Assembly: GCF_016461825.1 (NCBI RefSeq)
Contig: NZ_JAEMNU010000125.1
Location: forward strand, 24,610 to 84,062
Length of the DNA stretch: 59,453 nt
Source of the DNA: Rugamonas violacea
GTDB taxonomy: Bacteria; Pseudomonadota; Gammaproteobacteria; Burkholderiales; Burkholderiaceae_D
Direction of reading: 5' to 3'
Shown: positions 53,233 through 59,453 of the stretch, piece after piece
Layout of the letters: every line of letters begins with the position of its first letter
Numbering within the stretch: position 1 is the stretch's first letter
The notes under the pieces: model-generated
The model's input: the letters and a program-made list of their open reading frames with translations, nothing else
The model's database searches: none
Told to the model about the DNA's origin: nothing
Made by a program: the position numbers and the translations under genes

Positions 53233-56200
53233 TCAATGCGGGCGGCGCTGGCGCTGGCGCTCGAAGGCGTCGCGGATGTGCTGGCGCAGCTCGGCGTCGT
53301 CCCACGGCTTGGAGAGGAATTTGTAGACGGCGCCCTGGTTGATGGCGTCGGTCACCGCCGCCAGGTCGGCGTTGCCGGACAGGATCATGCGCACCGTCTG
53401 CGGGTACAGTTCCTTGACCAGGCCGAGGAAGGCGGCGCCGCTCATGCCGGGCATGCACTGGTCGGACAGGATCACCTGGGCCGGCGTGAGCGCCAGCAGT
53501 TCCAGCGCCTCGGCGGCGCCGGCCGCCGTCAGCACGTGGTAGCCCTCCTTGCGCAGCAGGCGGCGCAAGGCGGTCAGGTTGTCCGGTTCGTCGTCGACCA
53601 GCAGCAAGGTGTTGCGACGGTCGTCGGCGGCGGCCGGCGGCGCCAGGCATTTCCCGTCAATCAGCATGGCGCTGAACTGCGCCGCCGGCAGCGGCTGACT
53701 GAAGTAATAACCCTGTATCTCGTCGCAGCGCTGGCGCCGCAGGAACTCCAACTGGCCCTCCGTCTCGACGCCTTCGGCCACCACGCGCAGGCCCAGGCTG
53801 TGCGACATGGCGATGACGGCGGTGGCGATGGCGGCGTCCTCGGCGCTGTTGGTCAGGCCGCTGACGAAGGAGCGGTCGATCTTGACGAAGTCGAAGGGAA
53901 AGCGCTTCAGGTAGGCCAGCGAGGAGTAGCCGGTGCCGAAGTCGTCCAGCGAGAGCTTGACGCCGAGCGCCTTGAGGGCGCGCAGGTGGCCGACGGCGGC
54001 CTGCGGGTCGTCCATCAGCACCGACTCGGTCAGCTCGAATTCGATGTCGCGCGGCGCCAGGGCGTGGCGGGCGATGGCGGCGGCGACGGTGTGCCGCACC
54101 TGGCCGCCGCTGAACTGCAGGGCCGACAGGTTGATCGCCACCGGCACGATGTCGACGCCGGCGGCGCGCCAGGCGGCCTGCTGGGCGCAGACGGCGTCGA
54201 TGATCCAGTCGCCCAGCGGCACGATCAGGCCGGTCTGCTCGGCCAGCGGAATGAATTCGGCCGGCGCCACCAGGCCGCGCACGGGATCTTGCCAGCGCAC
54301 CAGCGCCTCGGCGCTGACGATGTGGCCGCCCTGCAGGTCGACGCGGGGCTGGTAGTGCAGGCGGAACTGCTCGCCGGCGAGCGCGCCGCGCAGCGCCGCT
54401 TCGAGGGCGACGCGGGCGCTGATCGCCTGGTTCATGCGCGGCGCATAGAACAGGCAGCGCTGCGGCGAGGCCTTGGCCTGCTTGAGCGCCAGCTCGGCGC
54501 GCTTGAGCAGGGTCTCGGCGTCGCCGCCGTCCTCCGGGTAGAGCGCGACGCCGGCGCGCGCGGCCACGCCGATCTGTTGCGCGCCGATGGTCAGCGGCCG
54601 CTCCAGGCACTGCATCACTTGTTGTTCCAGCGTGGCCAGGACGTCGGCGCCGCCCTGCAGCGCGCCGACGGCGACGGCGAAGGTATCGCCGCCGATGCGC
54701 GCCGCCGTGAACGGCTCGCGCAGCTCGGCGCCGAGGCGGGCGGCGACGCCGCGCAACACCTGGTCGCCGACGTGGCGGCCAAACTCGTCGTTGAGCTGGG
54801 CGAAGCCTTTCAGGTTGATGGCGACGACGGCGGCGCCCTCGCCGGCGGCGCAGCCGTGCAGCAGTTGCGTGGTGCGGTCGTGGAACAGCATGCTGTTGGG
54901 CAGGCCGGTCAGCGCGTCGTAGTAGGCCAGGTAGCGCAGCCGCTCTTCGCGGTCGATGTATTGCAGGCCGAGCGAGAGGTCGCCGGCCAGCTCGTCGAGC
55001 AGCAGCAGGCGGCCCTCCTGGGCGAAGAAGCCGGCCTCTTTGGCGAACAGCACCAGCACGGCGCTGCAGCGCTGGTCGAGCAGGATCGGCAGCGCGGCCA
55101 GCGCGCGCACGCCGTGGGCGGCCAGCTCGGCGCGCAGCGGCGCCAGCGAGTCGTCGAGGTCGATGTCGTCGCACACCACGCTGCGCCGTTGGCGCGCCGC
55201 CACGCTGGCCGGCCGCGCCGCGCCGGCGCCGGCCGGGTCGGCGCTGAAGCGGATCAGCTCGGCGAAGCCGTCGGGCGCGCCGGCCGAGCCGACCACCCGG
55301 CCGGCCAGCGTGTCCGGGTCGATGACGCCGGCCCAGGCCATGCTGAAGGCGCCGTGGGCGACGGCGACGCGGCAGGCCTCCTGCAGCAGCTCGTCGCGCT
55401 CGCGCAGGCGGACGATGGCCGAGTTGATGCCGCTGAGCACGGCGTACAACTGGCCCAGCCGGCCGACCCGCTCCTGCTGGGCGGTGGCCTCGCTGACGTC
55501 GGCGGCCAGGCCGGCGACGCGGTAGACGCGGCCGTGCTCGTCGCGGATGGGGAAGCCGCGGTCGTGGATGTGGCGCAGCGCGCCGTCCGGCCGGACGATG
55601 CGGTAGCGGTAGTCGAAGCCGTCGAAGTGGCCGGGCACCTGCTCCCAGGCGCGCTCGCGGCGCTCGACCTCGGCCAGGTCGTCCGGATGGATCGCCTCCT
55701 TCCACGACAGCGGCGCGGCGTACAGGCTGGCGCAGCTGCGCCCCCAGATGGCCTGGTAGGCCGGGCTGATGTAGAGCACGCGGCCGGTGCCGATGTCGAT
55801 CAGGTAGAAGATCTCGCCGATGTTCTCGGCCAGTTGGCGGAAGCGCGCCTCGCTGTCGCGCAGGCGCTCGGCCAGCTGGCGGCGGGCCTGCAGCTCGGCT
55901 TCGAGCTGGGCCACGTTGGCGTTGATCTTGTCGACCAGTAGCAGGTTCTCGTAGGCCACCGCCAACTGGCTGGCGACGGTGGCGACGGCGCGCTCGTCGA
56001 TCTCGCTGAACTCGTCGGCGCCGAGCTTGTCGGCCAGGTAGATCCAGCCGTAGTCGCGCCCGGCCGCGCGGATCGGCACGGCCAGGAAGGAGCGCTGCGG
56101 CCGGCCGGCGCCGTCCAGCCCGGGCGGCGCCGGAGCGCGGTCGAGGTCGCGCAGGCGCTGCGGCTGGCGCTGGCCGAGCAGGAAGCCGAGCACGCCTGCG

Positions 56201-56985
56201 TCGGGCGCCAGCGCGGCCAGCCGGGCCTGCTCCTGCGCGTCCAGGCCTTGGCAGGCGAAGTGGCGCGCCGTCTGGCGGCCCGGTTCGACGATGCCGACCG
56301 CGCAATAACGCGCCACGCTGATTTGCCGCGCCACCTTGGCGGCGTAGTCGCACAGCGCTTGTGGCTCGCGCAGGCCGCTCATGTCGATGCCCATGTCGAT
56401 CAGCGCGGTCAGCCGCAGGCCCACCGTCTGCAGGTCGGCCAGCGAGCTCGACAAGCGCTGCGTGGTGTGCCGCATCTCCTGCTGCTGGGCGTCGTCCGGC
56501 GCGGCGCGGCAGGCCATGTCGGAGATGCGCTGGTTGTTGTCCTCGACGCGCTGCAGGCAGGCCGCCAGTTGCTGGTCGAGCGCGACGAGGCGCGACGGCG
56601 GCGCCGAGGCCGCCATCACCGCGCTCAACGCCTCGTCGACGGCGCGCAGGATGAGCTCGGGCGTGGCCGGTTTCTGCAGCACCCAGTCGACCCGGCATTG
56701 CCTGGCCATCCGCCGCGCCTCGCGCAGATTGTAGGTGGAGGTGTAGAAGATCACCGGCACGGCGGCGATGGCGGCTTCGGCGCGCACGGCCAGCACGAAG
56801 TCGTAGCCGTTCATCACCGGCATCATCAAATCGGTGATGATCAGGTCGGGCCGGACGCTGCGCGCCAGCAGCAGCCCCTGCTGGCCGTCGGCGGCCACCA
56901 GCAAGCGGTGCTGGCCGCAGTCGAGCAGGGCCAGCAGGAACTCGCGGCTCAGCACGTGGTCGTCGACGATCAGGATGGTGGCCAA
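53233..56985 (-). CDS. REC-GAF-PAS-GAF-GGDEF-EAL-REC c-di-GMP regulator
   Basis: A 1250-residue cytoplasmic protein. Domains in order: receiver with D52 (LIITDLMMPVMNG); GAF (about 205-355); PAS (about 380-495, FRQLAENIGEIFYLIDIGTG); second GAF (about 520-670); GGDEF-like, GGDTF at 765-769, lacking the Glu and lacking the RxxD site; EAL with E893 in AEALVRW and DDFGTGYSSLAYLKRFPFDF; C-terminal receiver with D1175 (VILSDQCMPGMSG). The EAL site looks complete, so it is probably a phosphodiesterase tuned by two receivers and GTP binding to the inert GGDEF. It starts at ATG 56985, downstream of a kinase gene on the same strand. Confidence 0.92.
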   Translation of the reverse strand: MATILIVDDHVLSREFLLALLDCGQHRLLVAADGQQGLLLARSVRPDLIITDLMMPVMNGYDFVLAVRAEAAIAAVPVIFYTSTYNLREARRMARQCRVDWVLQKPATPELILRAVDEALSAVMAASAPPSRLVALDQQLAACLQRVEDNNQRISDMACRAAPDDAQQQEMRHTTQRLSSSLADLQTVGLRLTALIDMGIDMSGLREPQALCDYAAKVARQISVARYCAVGIVEPGRQTARHFACQGLDAQEQARLAALAPDAGVLGFLLGQRQPQRLRDLDRAPAPPGLDGAGRPQRSFLAVPIRAAGRDYGWIYLADKLGADEFSEIDERAVATVASQLAVAYENLLLVDKINANVAQLEAELQARRQLAERLRDSEARFRQLAENIGEIFYLIDIGTGRVLYISPAYQAIWGRSCASLYAAPLSWKEAIHPDDLAEVERRERAWEQVPGHFDGFDYRYRIVRPDGALRHIHDRGFPIRDEHGRVYRVAGLAADVSEATAQQERVGRLGQLYAVLSGINSAIVRLRERDELLQEACRVAVAHGAFSMAWAGVIDPDTLAGRVVGSAGAPDGFAELIRFSADPAGAGAARPASVAARQRRSVVCDDIDLDDSLAPLRAELAAHGVRALAALPILLDQRCSAVLVLFAKEAGFFAQEGRLLLLDELAGDLSLGLQYIDREERLRYLAYYDALTGLPNSMLFHDRTTQLLHGCAAGEGAAVVAINLKGFAQLNDEFGRHVGDQVLRGVAARLGAELREPFTAARIGGDTFAVAVGALQGGADVLATLEQQVMQCLERPLTIGAQQIGVAARAGVALYPEDGGDAETLLKRAELALKQAKASPQRCLFYAPRMNQAISARVALEAALRGALAGEQFRLHYQPRVDLQGGHIVSAEALVRWQDPVRGLVAPAEFIPLAEQTGLIVPLGDWIIDAVCAQQAAWRAAGVDIVPVAINLSALQFSGGQVRHTVAAAIARHALAPRDIEFELTESVLMDDPQAAVGHLRALKALGVKLSLDDFGTGYSSLAYLKRFPFDFVKIDRSFVSGLTNSAEDAAIATAVIAMSHSLGLRVVAEGVETEGQLEFLRRQRCDEIQGYYFSQPLPAAQFSAMLIDGKCLAPPAAADDRRNTLLLVDDEPDNLTALRRLLRKEGYHVLTAAGAAEALELLALTPAQVILSDQCMPGMSGAAFLGLVKELYPQTVRMILSGNADLAAVTDAINQGAVYKFLSKPWDDAELRQHIRDAFERQRQRRPH

Positions 56986-57386
56986 GGCGCCTCCCCTGGC
57001 ACGGCGGGCAACACGCCGCCGCCGGTTTCATCAAGGATCAAACGGTTGAAATCCATCGCCATATACCGCCGCCGGTTGGGTGGAAACCATTCCACCGTAG
57101 TGCTTGGAGCCGCTGTGCCACACCCGCCGGTAGCCGACGCCGGCGGCGGCGAGAACGCGGTAGCGTGCCTGTTTCCGCCGCTCGCGGAGTGACGTTCGAG
57201 TATAAAGCGGAGTTTTGCGATTTTACAAGCAATGGATAAACTGCCGCCGCCCGATATGTCGCATTGTTGTGCGACTTGCCATTTGGGCGTCTCGATCAAT
57301 GAACGGCCGGCGCCGCCCGGTGGCGCGGCCAGGCCGGTCGCGACGGCGCCGGCGGGGAGGCCGGCGCGCCGCGCGGCTCAGGCGGC
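56986..57386. other. 401-base gap before the EAL protein gene
   Basis: No convincing gene. It contains the inverted repeat GGTGGAA-ACCA-TTCCACC at 57079-57096, about 94 bases ahead of the EAL-gene start, a possible operator, and an AT-rich patch near 57190-57240. A 97-codon frame from 57232 is discounted. Confidence 0.5.
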
Positions 57387-58763
57387 TCAGGCGGCGTCGG
57401 CGGCCGGCGCGTTGCCGCCCGGCGCCAGGGTCAGCCGCGGCAGGGTCAGCGTGAAGCAGGCGCCCTGGCCGGGCGTGCTGCTGACCTCGATGCTGCCGCG
57501 CAGCGCCGTGGTCACCAGGTTGTAGGCGATATGCAGGCCGAGGCCGCTGCTACCGTGGCCCAGGCGGGTGGTGAAGAAGGGGTCGAACACCCGACCCAGG
57601 TCGGCCGGCGGGATGCCGACGCCGTCGTCGCTGACGCGCAGCAACACGCCCTGCCCCGCGTCCGGCTCGGCGCAGATGCTGATGGTGCCGCTGGCGCCGT
57701 CGACGAAGGCGTGCTGCAGCGCGTTGTCGAACAGGTTGCCGAGGACGTGGCCGAGCGCGCCGGGGCAGCTGTCCATGACGATGTCGGCGGCGATGGTGTT
57801 GTGCACGCGCAGGCCGCTGTCGCGGATGGCCGGCGCCAGCGCGGCCAGGATGGCGTCGACCGTGCTGGCCAGGTTGAAGCTGCGCCGGCTCATGCTGGCC
57901 TGGTCGACGGCGACCTGCTTGAAGCTGCCGACCAGCTTGGCCGCCTGGCCCAGGCTGCGCATCAGGATGTCGGCGCCGTGCTGGACGGTCTGGATGAACT
58001 CGCGCATCTGGCCGCGCGTCAGGCCCTGTTCCATCTGCTCGGCGAACTCGGCGACGTGGAACTGTAGGGTGCTGGCCGCCATCAGGCTGTTGCCGATCGG
58101 CGTGTTGAGCTCGTGCGAGACGCCGGCCACCAGCGAACCGAGCGCGGCGTTCTTCTCCGAGCGCAGCAGCTCGGCCTGCATGCGGGTCAGGGTGGCCAGC
58201 GCCAGGTTCAGTTGCTCATTGCTTTGTTGCAGCTTGGCGGCGTCGCTCTTCTGCTGGGCGATGGCTTCGAGCAGCTCGGCGTTGGAGGCGAGCAGGCGAT
58301 CCTGCTGCTCGATCAACTTGAAGTCGCTTTCGATGCTCTTCTTGATTTCCCACAGCAGGTCGACATATTTTTCGCGGAAGTTGCGCGTCTTGTTGTCCAA
58401 CACGCAGATGGTGCCGAACACCTCGTCGTCCGGCCACAGCAGCGGCACGCCGAGGTAGGCCACCATGTTCAGGGCGACGTCGGGATTGTCTTTCCAGTGT
58501 TCGTCGTGCAGTGCGTTGGGAACGTGCAACAGGGCGCGGCTGGCCATCACCGTTTCGCAGTACAGGCCGGTGTTCAGATTGGCCTTTTCGTCGGCCTCGT
58601 AGGGGTTGCCCTCCTTGTGGGCCGAGACCAGCACCTCGATCTGATTGGGCAGCACGCGCATGATCAGGCCGGCGGGCACGTCGAAAATGTCGGCCATGAC
58701 GTTGGTGGTGTCCTGCCATTTCGCCAGAAAATTTTCCGGTATCTCATGGGAAAGCTTAGCCAC
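57387..58763 (-). CDS. GAF-domain sensor histidine kinase
   Basis: A 458-residue cytoplasmic kinase. Residues about 1-165 form a GAF sensor (NVMADIFDVPAGLIMRVLPN, NTGLYCETVMASRALLHVPN, YLGVPLLWPDDEVFGTICVL). A coiled coil of about 50 residues follows (QQKSDAAKLQQSNEQLNLAL). The phospho-His H217 is in VAGVSHELNTPIGN, then the ATPase with LGNLFDNALQHAFVDG and GSSGLGLHIAYNLVTTALRG. Start is GTG 58763 with GAAGGA at good spacing; no ATG nearby fits. It has no receiver or Hpt of its own. An Hpt gene diverges upstream and a double-receiver protein lies downstream, making a three-part relay likely. Confidence 0.9.
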   Translation of the reverse strand: MAKLSHEIPENFLAKWQDTTNVMADIFDVPAGLIMRVLPNQIEVLVSAHKEGNPYEADEKANLNTGLYCETVMASRALLHVPNALHDEHWKDNPDVALNMVAYLGVPLLWPDDEVFGTICVLDNKTRNFREKYVDLLWEIKKSIESDFKLIEQQDRLLASNAELLEAIAQQKSDAAKLQQSNEQLNLALATLTRMQAELLRSEKNAALGSLVAGVSHELNTPIGNSLMAASTLQFHVAEFAEQMEQGLTRGQMREFIQTVQHGADILMRSLGQAAKLVGSFKQVAVDQASMSRRSFNLASTVDAILAALAPAIRDSGLRVHNTIAADIVMDSCPGALGHVLGNLFDNALQHAFVDGASGTISICAEPDAGQGVLLRVSDDGVGIPPADLGRVFDPFFTTRLGHGSSGLGLHIAYNLVTTALRGSIEVSSTPGQGACFTLTLPRLTLAPGGNAPAADAA

Positions 58764-58972
58764 AGCCTGTCCTTCGCGTCTGCAAGCGCGCCGGGGTGGG
58801 AGCCGTACCGGGGCGGCGCTCTGGAGTGGGCCGCCGACGGCGGCCATGCCACTACCGTAATTACCAGGTCAATTATATAGGTCAATTCGACGCAACCGGG
58901 CCGGTATGCTGCCGGCGGCGCGGTAAAATGCTATTTCGTTATGTAAACTAGCAATCTTTATTGGAGCGCGAA

Positions 58973-59356
58973 ATGCCAGATCCACTAGCCGGCGCCGGCG
59001 CCGAGACGGTGTTCAACGTCGATACCCTGATCCGCTACATGGGCGGCGACGCCAAGGGCCGCGCCACGGTGGCCAAGATCGTCGGCGACGCCTGCGCCGA
59101 CGGCGACGCGCCGCTGCGCCGGGTCGCCGCCGCGCTGGCCGAACAGCGCTACGATGTCGCCGGCAAAATCTGCCACGGCCTGCGCGGCTCGCTCGGTTCG
59201 CTGGGCGCCAAACGCTTCGCGCGCGCCGCGCTGGCGTTCGAGGAGGCGCTGGCCGAGGGCCGCGTCGAACCGCTCGGACGGTTGTTCGACGACGTTTCCA
59301 CCGAGTACCACTTGTTACTCAGCAGCGCGGCCGGCTGGCTGGCGCAGCTGCCCTAG
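58973..59356 (+). CDS. Stand-alone Hpt phosphotransfer protein
   Basis: A 127-residue protein consisting of one histidine phosphotransfer domain: RYMGGDAKGRATVAKIVGDA, then AGKICHGLRGSLGSLGAKRF, where the His in CHGLRG is the phospho-acceptor, and ARAALAFEEALAEGRVEPLG. The usual Lys after the phospho-His (HxLKG) is Arg here. ATG 58973 follows TTGGAGCGCGAA. It is divergent from the GAF kinase, sharing a 209-base control region, so it is the natural shuttle between that kinase and the receivers of the EAL protein. Confidence 0.88.
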   Translation: MPDPLAGAGAETVFNVDTLIRYMGGDAKGRATVAKIVGDACADGDAPLRRVAAALAEQRYDVAGKICHGLRGSLGSLGAKRFARAALAFEEALAEGRVEPLGRLFDDVSTEYHLLLSSAAGWLAQLP

Positions 59357-59453
59357 CGGCGGCGCGCTCTCCAAATAGTTCATCCTTGAGTTGAAAACGG
59401 ATGGAATATTCAGCTTTTATGAATTAAACTATATGTTGCAGTGCGGGAATTCC
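59357..59453. other. AT-rich right end
   Basis: The last 97 bases after the Hpt gene are partly AT-rich (TTTTATGAATTAAACTATATG). No gene is identifiable before the window ends. Confidence 0.4.

Noticed and set aside
53236..55941. 901-codon open frame opposite the EAL protein
   Set aside because: Shadow of a well-supported multidomain gene.
57232..57525. 97-codon frame with a CCATCH heme-like motif
   Set aside because: Overlaps the 3' end of the GAF kinase, has no signal peptide, and low-complexity remainder.

Overview
The window is GC-rich, gene-dense chromosomal DNA. The beta-proteobacterial gene content (two-component and c-di-GMP proteins in number, TonB-dependent uptake, HME-RND metal efflux, Aer-like chemoreceptor) and the repeated short palindrome GTTCCCGC-N4-GCGGGAAC suggest an Oxalobacteraceae soil or plant-associated bacterium of the Massilia/Duganella/Janthinobacterium type. 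That assignment is inference from gene content; no rRNA or tRNA gene is present. No CRISPR array, complete insertion sequence or prophage was seen.

Layout. 0-4.4 kb: an aromatic/histidine ammonia-lyase, an NCS2 purine permease and a Tsx-type outer-membrane channel. 4.4-9.1 kb: DUF4386 membrane protein and divergent AraC regulator, a porin plus a PstS-like periplasmic protein, an Lrp regulator and a small ACT-like protein. 9.1-15.2 kb: a second NCS2 permease, then a TonB-dependent receptor and beta-propeller phytase pair for phytate-phosphate scavenging. 15.2-18.3 kb: a repeat-rich control region, a membrane protein with a degenerate GGDEF domain translationally coupled to an AraC regulator, then the eroded remains of a hybrid histidine kinase. 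18.3-21.3 kb: a lower-GC methyltransferase and a lone tyrosine recombinase, a possible small island. 21.4-26.8 kb: an active-type diguanylate cyclase, the arsRCB operon with a clear operator, a divergent ArsR/SRPBCC pair behind a near-consensus sigma-70 promoter, and a GFA-family protein. 27-33.6 kb: Aer-like chemoreceptor, a repeat-rich gap, amidase, and a BaeSR-like two-component system. 33.7-42.6 kb: a di-heme MauG/CCP-like lipoprotein, a large hybrid kinase preceded by a perfect FNR-type box, a soluble kinase, alpha-carbonic anhydrase and an ABC-type binding protein. 42.6-49.3 kb: palindromic repeats and a czcICBA metal-efflux operon. 49.3-53.2 kb: a stress group of hemerythrin, a membrane protein, a 24-residue hydrophobic peptide and catalase HPII. 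53.2-59.4 kb: a 1250-residue REC-GAF-PAS-GAF-GGDEF-EAL-REC protein, a GAF histidine kinase and a stand-alone Hpt protein, which together could form a phosphorelay controlling c-di-GMP breakdown.

The most promising leads are: (1) the degenerate GGDEF membrane protein that lost its active site but kept the inhibitory RxxD site and is coupled to an AraC regulator, in front of an unusual inverted-repeat region; (2) the separated phosphorelay at the right end; (3) the ammonia-lyase linked to purine-type transport; (4) the 24-residue peptide next to catalase; and (5) the family of short palindromes, in places with tandem or duplicated flanks.
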